A stretch of 12,861 bases of DNA, from assembly GCA_938044045.1 (NCBI GenBank), contig CALIQN010000119.1:1-12861 (forward strand). The letters are read 5' to 3'. The notes beneath the pieces are model-generated. The model made no database searches. It saw only the letters and a list, made by a program, of their open reading frames with translations, and had not been told where the DNA came from. A program made the position numbers and the translations under genes. This DNA comes from an uncultured Peptococcaceae bacterium (GTDB lineage: Bacteria; Bacillota; Peptococcia; Peptococcales; Peptococcaceae). Below, one piece after another: positions 7,131-12,861 of this stretch. Positions within the stretch are counted from its first letter, which is position 1; each line of letters starts with the position of its first letter.

Positions 7131-7400
7131 CTATGGTATAGAGGTATTAATGATTTTATCTGCTATTGCATTGGCATCTTCATTAGAGATAGAAGAAAAG
7201 GCACTAAGGTCAGATAGGATAGTGTTAAGGAGCTGTGTCTTTGTCTCACGGTATTGATCAAAATAGTTGATCGGTAGTGTTTTTAAGAAGGCATTAAGGT
7301 TGATCGTTTCATCTTTTTTTGTAAAATCAAATAACTCAGCGTCATTTATAAGGCGAGCTTTCATTTCTTCAGGAACATAAATTTTGTATTTGTCGGTCAT
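7131..7400 (-). CDS. N-terminal fragment of the split WYL regulator
   Basis: An 89-residue piece beginning MTDKYKIYVPEE, translated from ATG 7398-7400 behind GGAGG (complement of 7406-7410). The longer in-frame start at 7463 has no ribosome binding site and would make an unlikely leader. The fragment looks helical, with a possible DNA-binding region at INLNAFLKTLPINYF. It has no WYL core, so if made alone it could bind DNA without sensing. See the full-length entry for the frameshift. Confidence 0.55.
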   Translation of the reverse strand: MTDKYKIYVPEEMKARLINDAELFDFTKKDETINLNAFLKTLPINYFDQYRETKTQLLNTILSDLSAFSSISNEDANAIADKIINTSIP

Positions 7401-7410
7401 GCTTACCTCC

Positions 7411-7426
7411 ATAATGGGGTCATTAT
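7411..7426. promoter_or_regulatory. Palindrome between promoter and WYL gene, possible operator
   Basis: ATAATG and CATTAT form a six-base inverted repeat with four bases between. It lies just upstream of the GGAGG of the WYL gene and downstream of its -10 box, where a self-regulating repressor would bind. The embedded AATGGGGT recurs at 7468-7475 on the other side of the promoter. Function is inferred. Confidence 0.35.
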
Positions 7427-7434
7427 TTATGCTA

Positions 7435-7463
7435 AGTATAGTGAAAAAACAGGAATAATACAA
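7435..7463 (-). promoter_or_regulatory. Probable promoter of the WYL regulator
   Basis: On the - strand TATACT (complement of 7435-7440, five of six -10 bases) and TTGTAT (complement of 7458-7463) are exactly 17 bases apart, 35 bases upstream of the start codon at 7400. The -35 box is poor, so activity may depend on a factor. The promoter faces away from rtcB. Confidence 0.5.
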
Positions 7464-7525
7464 TAAAAATGGGGTTAAAAATACTTGCTACTCCTCTTCT
7501 TTTTATAGCTTTAAATAGGTTATAT

Positions 7526-7560
7526 CATAATAGTACAAATTGAGAGAGATATGGTCAATT
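7526..7560 (+). promoter_or_regulatory. Possible rtcB -10 box with adjacent inverted repeat
   Basis: CATAAT at 7526-7531 matches five of six -10 bases but has no good -35 at 17 bases. Immediately downstream AATTGA (7538-7543) and TCAATT (7555-7560) form an inverted repeat across 11 bases. The layout fits a regulated promoter for rtcB; it is weak evidence by itself. Confidence 0.3.
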
Positions 7561-7596
7561 GATTGTGGCTGAGTTGGATTTTTTGAGAAAGGAGCC

Positions 7597-7656
7597 ATGA
7601 TCTTAAGATTGACAGATAAGGAAGAGGTAACAGACAATGATAAAAATAGAAGGTAA
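7597..7656 (+). other. Upstream reading frame (19 codons) overlapping the rtcB start
   Basis: An ATG at 7597 follows AAAGGAG by two bases and opens a 19-residue frame (MILRLTDKEEVTDNDKNRR) that stops at 7654-7656, inside rtcB and in another frame. The rtcB ribosome binding site lies within it. If translated it would couple to, or compete with, rtcB initiation. It could also be chance. Confidence 0.3.
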
Positions 7657-8845
7657 GGTCAATACAGCTATATGTTATGCGTCAGTGGTAGAAGAAGGTG
7701 CGATACAACAAATTAAAAGAATGTGTGACTATGAATTTACCTCTGGTAGCAAAGTTAGGATTATGCCGGATGTTCATGCTGGAAAGGGGTGTACTATCGG
7801 TACCACTATGACAGTTACAGATAGGGTTGTACCTAATATTGTAGGCGTTGATATTGGTTGTGGGATGTATACGGTTAATCTTGGTAAGGGCGAGATAGAC
7901 TTTAAGCGACTGGATGCAGCCAGCCATGCAATTCCCTCAGGGATGAAGGTATGGGATAGGGCACAAGAAACTTTTGATTTTGAGTCACTCAAATGTTATA
8001 AACAGCTGAAGAAGGTAAACTGGCTAAAATGTAGTCTTGGCACCCTTGGCGGGGGAAATCATTTTATTGAAGTTGAGGTTTCAAGTGATGGGACAAAATA
8101 CCTTGTGATTCACAGTGGCAGCAGAAATCTTGGCAAACAGGTAGCCGAATTATACCAAGAAATGGCTATCGATCAGCATAAAGGTATCGGCAAGTATTTT
8201 GAGTCCAGGGAGTCCATTATTGAGAGGCTGAAAGCACAGGGGAGAGAATCTGAGATAGAAGATGCACTTGCTGAGCTAAAAAAGAAAAAGGAAAACGAGG
8301 CGCCTAATATTCCAGAGGATTTATGCGACTTAAGTGGGGTTTCTTTTGAGGAATACCTTCATGATATAGAACTATGCCAGCAGTTTGCCAGACGGAATCG
8401 TGAGATTATGGCGAGTATCATTCTTAAAAGACTTGGGATAAATGGTAAAGATGCTTTTCATACCATACACAACTATATTGATACCAAGGAGATGATTCTC
8501 AGAAAAGGCGCCATTGCAGCTCATGAGGGTGAAAAAGTCTTGATTCCAATCAATATGCGAGATGGCAGTATCCTTGCAGTTGGTAAGGGTAATCCTGAAT
8601 GGAACTATTCAGCGCCACATGGGGCAGGACGAGTGATGTCAAGGATGAAGGCCAAACAGGCGCTGACCATGAAGGACTATCAAGAAACGATGAAGGGGAT
8701 ATACACGACATCGGTAACTCAAGCAACCTTGGACGAAGCGCCTATGGCGTATAAGTCTTTGGAAGACATCATTAATGTCATAGGTGAATCTGTGGAGATT
8801 ATCGAAATCTTAAAACCAATATACAATTTTAAATCATCAGAATAA
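7637..8845 (+). CDS. rtcB: RtcB-family RNA ligase (3'-phosphate/5'-OH)
   Basis: A 402-residue cytoplasmic enzyme that joins RNA 2',3'-cyclic phosphate or 3'-phosphate ends to 5'-OH ends using GTP and Mn2+. Family hallmarks occur in order: MPDVHAGKG (43-51), GVDIGCGM (70-77) with metal ligands Asp72 and Cys75, GGGNHFIE (138-145) with His142, HSGSRNLG (159-166) with His159, HNYID with His278, and PHGAGR with the guanylylated His328. Length and residue order match E. coli RtcB (about 408 residues), so it should be active. GAGGTAA at 7625-7631 is the ribosome binding site, and the protein begins at the family's usual N-terminus (MIKIEGK). No RtcA cyclase or archease is nearby. It diverges from a broken WYL regulator and precedes a broken SRPBCC gene; regulation by RNA damage through WYL is inference. 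Confidence 0.95.
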   Translation: MIKIEGKVNTAICYASVVEEGAIQQIKRMCDYEFTSGSKVRIMPDVHAGKGCTIGTTMTVTDRVVPNIVGVDIGCGMYTVNLGKGEIDFKRLDAASHAIPSGMKVWDRAQETFDFESLKCYKQLKKVNWLKCSLGTLGGGNHFIEVEVSSDGTKYLVIHSGSRNLGKQVAELYQEMAIDQHKGIGKYFESRESIIERLKAQGRESEIEDALAELKKKKENEAPNIPEDLCDLSGVSFEEYLHDIELCQQFARRNREIMASIILKRLGINGKDAFHTIHNYIDTKEMILRKGAIAAHEGEKVLIPINMRDGSILAVGKGNPEWNYSAPHGAGRVMSRMKAKQALTMKDYQETMKGIYTTSVTQATLDEAPMAYKSLEDIINVIGESVEIIEILKPIYNFKSSE

Positions 8846-8876
8846 TCAAGTAACATTGAAAATATTTGAGAGAGTC

Positions 8877-8916
8877 CTTATCTCTAATGAAAAGAATGAG
8901 AAGATAGAGATATAAG
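8877..8916 (+). other. Imperfect hairpin after rtcB
   Basis: TATCTCTA (8879-8886) pairs with TAGAGATA (8905-8912) and the stem can extend past a two-base bulge (CTTA with TAAG). The loop is 18 bases and no T run follows, so it is not a typical terminator; it may protect the 3' end of the rtcB message. Confidence 0.3.
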
Positions 8917-8954
8917 CTGACAATTCAAAAGAATGGCACATTAGGAGGTAACTT

Positions 8955-9382
8955 ATGATTACGCTGAATGAACAGATTGAGATTAAAGCACCTTATGAGC
9001 GGATGGAAGCATGGGCAAACAACTTTGAAGAAGAATTTGTGAAATGGCGTCCATAGGCTATATTACTGAATGTGAACAAGACAGCAATCATTTTCGTATT
9101 GTCTTTCAAAGCACAAAGAAGACTGCCTTCATCACATTTGAAGGAAAGCGTACAGAAAGTGGCTGTCATTTTTCTCATACAGAAGCTTTTGGACTGACGA
9201 CACCGGTGATTGGGCCAATACTTGAATTTTTGACCTTTAGGATATTTTATCGTAAATGGTGTAACTGGGCATTGATTCGGGAGGATATGATTTTGGATAA
9301 CAAGTATCTAAACGATATTTTGACCAAGGGAAAATATCCCAAACGTATTCCGATAGATGAATTAATGAAACCAGTGAAGTAA
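8955..9382 (+). pseudogene. SRPBCC (START-like) family protein, disrupted
   Basis: A strong AGGAGGTAA at 8943-8951 precedes an ATG at 8955. The frame reads MITLNEQIEIKAPYERMEAW and reaches a TAG at 9054-9056 after 33 residues. The next frame, open from 9044, continues with GYITECEQDSNHF, then a strand-rich stretch and a C-terminal helix region ending at 9382. N-terminal strand, helix, then W-x-P is the normal beginning of SRPBCC ligand-binding proteins, and the second piece supplies later strands and the final long helix. Strands normally following the W-x-P appear to be missing, so a deletion with a frame change near 9046-9056 is the simplest explanation; its size cannot be read from this sequence. 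An ATG at 9044 has no ribosome binding site, so the second piece is unlikely to be a gene by itself. Confidence 0.75.
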
Positions 9383-9448
9383 AATACATCAAAAAACACA
9401 TCGTTCTATCACTACAGTGTAGCATAAAGCACCTCTGATCCTTTAGGC

Positions 9449-9463
9449 TTGGAAGCGCTTTCA
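9449..9463. promoter_or_regulatory. CcpA catabolite-response element (cre)
   Basis: TTGGAAGCGCTTTCA fits the Bacillota cre consensus WTGNAANCGNWNNCW at every fixed position and is nearly palindromic. It lies about 45 bases upstream of a good -10 box and 172 bases before the TraX gene. Known cre sites upstream of -35 regions often activate, while those over the promoter repress; the position here fits activation or neutral binding. Confidence 0.75.
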
Positions 9464-9484
9464 GTGGTTGTAGGACTTATGGTG

Positions 9485-9513
9485 CAATTTCTTAGAAAAA
9501 TATCTTGTATAAT
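9485..9513 (+). promoter_or_regulatory. Probable promoter of the TraX-family gene
   Basis: A perfect TATAAT at 9508-9513 (in TTGTATAATATG) is the best -10 box in this region. No good -35 is present at 17 bases (CAATTT at 9485-9490), suggesting a need for an activator; the cre site just upstream could supply one. The transcript would have a leader of about 115 bases. Confidence 0.5.
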
Positions 9514-9634
9514 ATGAAGCGTTCAGATAAACTTAGAAAACCTTAGGAAAGGATATAAAGGTTAGCTATAAGTGACAGTAGTGTTGTTGATGGCTTAAAA
9601 GATTATTACTTTAAAGTGATATAAAGGAGTGGCG

Positions 9635-10447
9635 ATGCAAAGTATAGAAGTTAAAAATGGCATCAATGGTTATCAGTTAAAGTTGATTGGTGCAGCTTTG
9701 ATGGTGTTAGACCATATCCATCAAATGTTTTATTGGGCAGGGGATTTGACCATACTGAATATGCTTGGAAGAAGTGTGTTGCCAATATTTCTTTTTATGT
9801 GTGCAGAAGGGTTTCACTATACAAGAAGTCGATTCAATTATGGGAAAAGATTGTTTTTGTGTGCCATCCTTATGCCACTGGCATCTCAGTTTATCATGCA
9901 GGTATTTCCCATCGATGAGCCCTCTGTGGTCTTAATGAACAATGTCTTTGCGACAATGTTCATAGCGGTCATTTGTATGTATGGTATTGAAAAGTTTAAA
10001 AATAAAGAATTTTTGAAAGGTATAGTTTTATTCTTACTGCCAGTGATACCAGCGCTTTTGTTAACTGCTTTGATTGATACCAATAATATCATGCTTTTAC
10101 GTATTATAATGCTAATACCATCTTATTTAACTGCTGAGGGTGGGATTTTAATGATAGTGCTTGCCCTATGGTTTTATGTGTTTAGAGAAAAGAGACTATG
10201 GCAGTATTTGGGTATTATAGCTGTCGCTATAGCTTCTGCGCTTTCTTATCCTGATTTTACTTGGCAGAGTCTAATCGAAGGCAGTAATTATCAGTGGATG
10301 ATGATAGGTGCGATTATTCCACTATATTTTTATAATGGACAGAGAGGAAAGGGTTCTAAATACTTCTTTTATATTTTCTATCCATCTCATATCTATGCCT
10401 TATATCTTTTGGCATTTATGTCGCTTAAAATGGGATTATTCAATTGA
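9635..10447 (+). CDS. TraX-family integral membrane protein
   Basis: A 270-residue membrane protein with about eight hydrophobic segments. TraX signatures are visible: MVLDHIH (residues 23-29) and GRSVLPIFLFMCAEGF (45-60), matching the family's DH and GR-x(3)-PIF-x-F-x(3)-EG motifs. The founding member acetylates F pilin; chromosomal Bacillota relatives have no known pilin substrate and probably act as membrane acyltransferases on cell-surface molecules. The ATG at 9635 is chosen because AAGGAG (9624-9629) is five bases upstream; the in-frame GTG at 9629 lies at the end of that site. It has its own promoter and cre site and ends before a terminator, so it is a single-gene unit. No conjugation genes are nearby, so a transfer role is unlikely. 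Confidence 0.88.
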   Translation: MQSIEVKNGINGYQLKLIGAALMVLDHIHQMFYWAGDLTILNMLGRSVLPIFLFMCAEGFHYTRSRFNYGKRLFLCAILMPLASQFIMQVFPIDEPSVVLMNNVFATMFIAVICMYGIEKFKNKEFLKGIVLFLLPVIPALLLTALIDTNNIMLLRIIMLIPSYLTAEGGILMIVLALWFYVFREKRLWQYLGIIAVAIASALSYPDFTWQSLIEGSNYQWMMIGAIIPLYFYNGQRGKGSKYFFYIFYPSHIYALYLLAFMSLKMGLFN

Positions 10448-10469
10448 GGTTAAAAATACAAGGTTTAAC

Positions 10470-10493
10470 TAACGATATATAGTTTTATCGTTA
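10470..10493. repeat. Inverted repeat after the TraX gene
   Basis: TAACGATA (10470-10477) and TATCGTTA (10486-10493) are exact reverse complements around an eight-base loop. No T run follows. It may form a 3'-end hairpin upstream of the real terminator, or be a binding site; nothing favours either. Confidence 0.45.
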
Positions 10494-10517
10494 AAATGGT
10501 GTTAGTCATCAACGCAG

Positions 10518-10567
10518 TACACCTCCAAAAGTTAGAGCTTATACTTACTTTTGGAGGTGTATTTTTT
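10518..10567 (+). terminator. Rho-independent terminator after the TraX gene
   Basis: Arms 10518-10532 and 10547-10561 pair perfectly over 15 bp with a 14-base loop and are followed by six T bases (10562-10567). The right arm contains GGAGGTG followed ten bases on by an ATG, so the hairpin also masks a ribosome binding site of a nine-codon frame (10568-10597). Confidence 0.85.
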
Positions 10568-10642
10568 ATGCGTTACTTTCAGATTGCAAAAGACTGAAAT
10601 GATAGAGTATAGGTGAAGAAGTTTAAAGATTGCGTGGAAATA

Positions 10643-10651
10643 TGGTACACT
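10643..10651 (+). promoter_or_regulatory. Probable extended -10 promoter for the LRR-like gene
   Basis: TGGTACACT has a TG-n extension in front of TACACT (four of six -10 bases), 72 bases before the next start codon and after a terminator. The -35 region (10623-10628) is poor, as is usual with extended -10 promoters. Confidence 0.45.
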
Positions 10652-10722
10652 ATTATAAAATACTTTCTAAGAAAAAGTTATATTGCTCGTTGCGTTTTTA
10701 TAAAATATAAGGAGACTTTGAT

Positions 10723-12219
10723 ATGATTGCAAAGGCTGGCGATGTGTACTGTGTGTATAATTCCTATCTAAAACAATATACAGCTTGTCAGATTACAAAG
10801 GTAGAAGATGATGATAAAGGGAAGCGGGCTGTTCTGCTTTCCTTGGATTGGTCGGGAGATGCACCTCTTAAAGAGGAGGAATTAGCTTCAGTCAAGCCAC
10901 TCTATAAAGACTTTATGTATTGGAAAAAAGGGCTACATCTGGAGAATGTTGATAGTAACGTACCATTAAATTATATTTTTATTGGCAATATTGCGCCCTT
11001 AACCACTGAAAGTACAAATTCCTATACTATGTCGTGGGGTAATGGTTATGACGTTTATAGACAACTAAAATGGCAGACAACACCTGCATCCCAAAGAGAG
11101 GCATTTAAGGCGGCGGATGTTAGCGAGGAAAAGGTTCTGTTTGAAGGAGAGCAATGTAGACTCTCCAAACATAATCTAAACGATGAGTGGACACCTTTTG
11201 AAGATGCCCTTGCACTAAAGGTGTTTCCCTGCTTATCAAACTTGACATTAAAAAAATGGCACAAAAATTTATATGACTATTTGGAGTCTACGCCTTTTAT
11301 CACAGAGATGGTTCTTGAGAACCATGGGCAGACAAAATTGGATTTTTCCCATACTTCTCTGCTTAGACTTTCTCTTGATATGACAGGTGTAGAGGAAGTT
11401 ATCTTAAATGATGATTTAGAGAAACTGATTTTACTAGGTGAGGTCAAGGCAGATTGCAAAATACAGGCACGTGATGGTGGAGACATCTTGCTTTTACAAA
11501 CGGATAGCTCTATTCCTAAGTTACAAGGCTTGGATGATTTGGGTAGATTACATTTTATGCGTGTAACAGCACTTGATCTCGCTGAAGTTTTTGAGTCTTA
11601 TCCAAAGCTTAGGGAATTGAGATTATGGGGCAAACCGGGTAACCTTGTTCAGTTTGAGAAGCTGGCAGAGTTTAACAACCTAGAAGTTTTTACAACAGTG
11701 GATTTGTTTGGCTTTACGGCAGAGGCTATTCCAAAGCCTGAAAGTTTACCAAAATTGCGTATACTTTGGATGAATAGCTTGCCCGAAGACGCTGCTAAAA
11801 TCACCAAGAAACTTTATAAAAAGCGTAAGGCAGAAGGTCTTGATCTTTGGATTACAAAGCCAAGAAAAAACGAATGGCTCGCACAGAACTTAGATAATCC
11901 ATTTCGCTCATGGGATGGACAGGAGGGCATTTCAGCAGCGAATGCCAAGAAAGCTGCTACTTTATACCGAAAGACTAGAGCAGGGATAGTAAAACTGGTA
12001 GAGGGTTCAGATTATGACCTCATGCAAGGTGTGGAAGCTTTGGTAAGGGCGTATACGGAAGGTTTCAATAAGATGGATAAACGTCACTGTTTTATTTATA
12101 CGATTGAGCGAGACACTATTTATATGGCTCTTGATGAAATATTAGTCTTGATACCAGATGATTTTGATGTTGATAAAGAAAAACTGTTGAATTTATTTGA
12201 TGAATTAAAGGATTTTTAG
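10723..12219 (+). CDS. Large protein with Imm26-like N-terminus and LRR-like middle
   Basis: A 498-residue soluble protein. Residues 1-95 begin AGDVYCVYNSYLKQYTACQI and form a small beta domain resembling Imm26-type immunity domains (a GD-V/I-Y start followed by alternating strands and ending IFIGNIAPL). Residues about 165-375 are irregular leucine-rich repeats, seen in LSNLTLKKW, LLRLSLDM, LEKLILLG, LRELRLWGKPGNL and LPKLRILWMNSLP. The last 100 residues are helical (AAKKAATLYRKTR, then FNKMDK and an acidic end). I believe relatives are often labelled gliding motility protein in databases, but nothing here indicates motility; the fold suggests protein binding. AAGGAG at 10708-10713 is the ribosome binding site. 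It follows its own probable promoter and lies 22 bases before a membrane gene, likely forming one operon. Confidence 0.85.
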   Translation: MIAKAGDVYCVYNSYLKQYTACQITKVEDDDKGKRAVLLSLDWSGDAPLKEEELASVKPLYKDFMYWKKGLHLENVDSNVPLNYIFIGNIAPLTTESTNSYTMSWGNGYDVYRQLKWQTTPASQREAFKAADVSEEKVLFEGEQCRLSKHNLNDEWTPFEDALALKVFPCLSNLTLKKWHKNLYDYLESTPFITEMVLENHGQTKLDFSHTSLLRLSLDMTGVEEVILNDDLEKLILLGEVKADCKIQARDGGDILLLQTDSSIPKLQGLDDLGRLHFMRVTALDLAEVFESYPKLRELRLWGKPGNLVQFEKLAEFNNLEVFTTVDLFGFTAEAIPKPESLPKLRILWMNSLPEDAAKITKKLYKKRKAEGLDLWITKPRKNEWLAQNLDNPFRSWDGQEGISAANAKKAATLYRKTRAGIVKLVEGSDYDLMQGVEALVRAYTEGFNKMDKRHCFIYTIERDTIYMALDEILVLIPDDFDVDKEKLLNLFDELKDF

Positions 12220-12241
12220 TAGGATTTGGACATGAAGCTTT

Positions 12242-12655
12242 ATGGAGGAAATGATATGGAGAAAACAATGGAAAAATTGGCTAAAAGAAAGCATAATTAT
12301 CTATAGCATCATTTATACCATCACAACGATTGTTAGTAGTGTCATTTATTTGTTTTTAGGAATAAGAGATGATCCAAGTGGCAATTGGCATGAAATCACA
12401 AGAGCCTTGATTGTCCTTATTGGTGTGCTTGTCTATGAACTGGCGAAACATCTTCCAATTAAAAATGTCATGCTTAGGACGCTAGTTGTCTATATCATGA
12501 CTTTAGGGTGTGCCTTTTTTGTCGTTTGGTTAACTCAGTTTATTGAGCCACTGGCAAAAAGTGCCTATAAAGATATTTTTATAAACTACACAGGTTTATT
12601 TTTAACGATTTCTATCCTTATATTAATCGTTAATAAGGTAAAGCATAGGGAATAA
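12242..12655 (+). CDS. Four-helix membrane protein, possibly DUF6608
   Basis: Up to 137 residues with four hydrophobic helices at about 17-40, 52-67, 76-98 and 112-131, joined by short polar loops. The pattern of ALIVLIGVL and an SAYKDIFINYTG loop before the last helix reminds me of the DUF6608 family (moderate confidence). The start is uncertain. In this frame ATG 12242 lacks a good ribosome binding site and ATG 12251 is only two bases from GGAGG (12244-12248). The ideally spaced ATG (12256) is in another frame and would join this frame only if one A were missing from the run at 12283-12286. The gene is 22 bases after the LRR-like gene and probably shares its transcript. Confidence 0.75.
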   Translation: MEEMIWRKQWKNWLKESIIIYSIIYTITTIVSSVIYLFLGIRDDPSGNWHEITRALIVLIGVLVYELAKHLPIKNVMLRTLVVYIMTLGCAFFVVWLTQFIEPLAKSAYKDIFINYTGLFLTISILILIVNKVKHRE

Positions 12656-12660
12656 ATGAG

Positions 12661-12735
12661 ATGGCATTAGCTAAGGGGTGTTATAGAGAAGATGCAAGGA
12701 ATATAGTGAAGAAAAAGCTATATGAAGAGGAATAA
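12661..12735 (+). CDS. Possible 24-residue small protein
   Basis: A short frame (MALAKGCYREDARNIVKKKL then YEEE) starts five bases after the previous stop and is highly charged. Only a weak GGG-type site precedes it, so it may be a remnant or chance. It matches nothing I recognise. Beyond it, to 12861, I see no gene; the stretch is very AT-rich with a TATAAA-like element near 12794 that could belong to a promoter for a gene outside the window. Confidence 0.25.
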   Translation: MALAKGCYREDARNIVKKKLYEEE

Positions 12736-12861
12736 TCTAGCTATATCTATTTAGGATAAGTAAGATAAAGATTACTACATGTGATAAATATACTATAAAT
12801 TAGAATTTGTTGAATTTAGCAAGGTATAAATTTCTATGAAATGAGACCTATAAAACTTGTA

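Larger units (their letters stand above)
6404..7400 (-). pseudogene. WYL-domain transcriptional regulator, split by a one-base frameshift
   Basis: Two adjacent reading frames read as one protein of about 331 residues if one base is skipped near 7136. The upstream part starts at ATG 7398-7400 with a perfect GGAGG five bases away and ends ...INTSIP at a TAG (7131-7133). The next frame is open across that stop and reads YHREFKPGRNAAITLTVSG before SLEVMRTIENN, so coding continuity is clear. The C-terminal part carries a WYL core (PYLIAASKEEQFNYLLG then FRISRIRSL). WYL proteins are ligand-sensing regulators, often responding to nucleic acid or nucleotide signals; this one diverges from rtcB and was probably its regulator. 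Either a one-base insertion has inactivated it or a +1 recoding event joins the halves; mutation is far more likely. The gene ends in the shared terminator at 6372-6415. Confidence 0.8.

Noticed and set aside
7131..7142. Programmed +1 frameshift joining the two WYL halves
   Set aside because: No internal Shine-Dalgarno stimulator or obvious downstream structure was seen, and other genes nearby are also broken; mutation is simpler. Kept only as an alternative.
9733..9918. Short + strand frame inside the TraX gene
   Set aside because: It lies wholly within a well-supported membrane protein gene in another frame, with no ribosome binding site of its own.
9629..10447. TraX as evidence for a conjugative element
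   Set aside because: No relaxase, coupling protein, pilus, integrase or attachment-site repeat was seen, and chromosomal TraX homologues are common in Bacillota.

Overview
This window comes from a low-GC Gram-positive bacterium (Bacillota). The supporting signs are strong GGAGG-type ribosome binding sites, AT-rich codon use, a near-perfect catabolite-response (cre) site, and gene families typical of that phylum: an RtcB ligase, a WYL-type regulator, TraX and small immunity-like proteins. Streptococcus or a related Lactobacillales or Clostridia lineage would fit, but the sequence alone does not settle the genus. Almost everything reads on the + strand; the only clear exception is the WYL regulator at 6404-7400. 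No rRNA, tRNA, CRISPR array, transposase or integrase was seen.

Region 1 (125-3947) is a string of seven same-direction genes: six small proteins and one TPR protein. Most are unrelated to each other and have no enzyme motifs. One (2554-2793) resembles the Imm74 immunity family, and another (1067-1600) is a two-helix membrane protein with a PH-like tail. The pattern suggests an orphan immunity-gene array of the kind found beside polymorphic (e.g. LXG/T7SS) toxins, but no toxin is present. A 16-bp perfect hairpin terminator at 1596-1636 and a likely promoter at 1689-1717 split it into two transcription units.

Region 2 (4038-5759) holds one markedly AT-rich gene: a soluble Hanks-type Ser/Thr kinase with all catalytic motifs, fused to about 320 residues that I do not recognise and that carry two His/Cys clusters. 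It looks like an acquired module and is the best candidate for something undescribed. A second two-helix membrane protein follows (5862-6368), ending at a 20-bp bidirectional terminator shared with the opposing gene.

Region 3 (6404-9382) is an RNA-repair locus: rtcB (intact, all active-site residues visible) diverges from a WYL-domain regulator. The WYL gene is split by a one-base frameshift near 7136, and an SRPBCC-fold gene downstream of rtcB is also broken. So rtcB appears intact between two decayed neighbours.

Region 4 (9383-12735) has a TraX-family membrane protein behind a promoter with a CcpA cre site, then a terminator whose right arm hides a Shine-Dalgarno and a nine-codon reading frame. 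Next come a large protein with an Imm26-like N-terminus and an LRR-like middle, a four-helix membrane protein (possibly DUF6608) with an ambiguous start, and a doubtful 24-codon reading frame. The last 126 bases hold nothing I can support.
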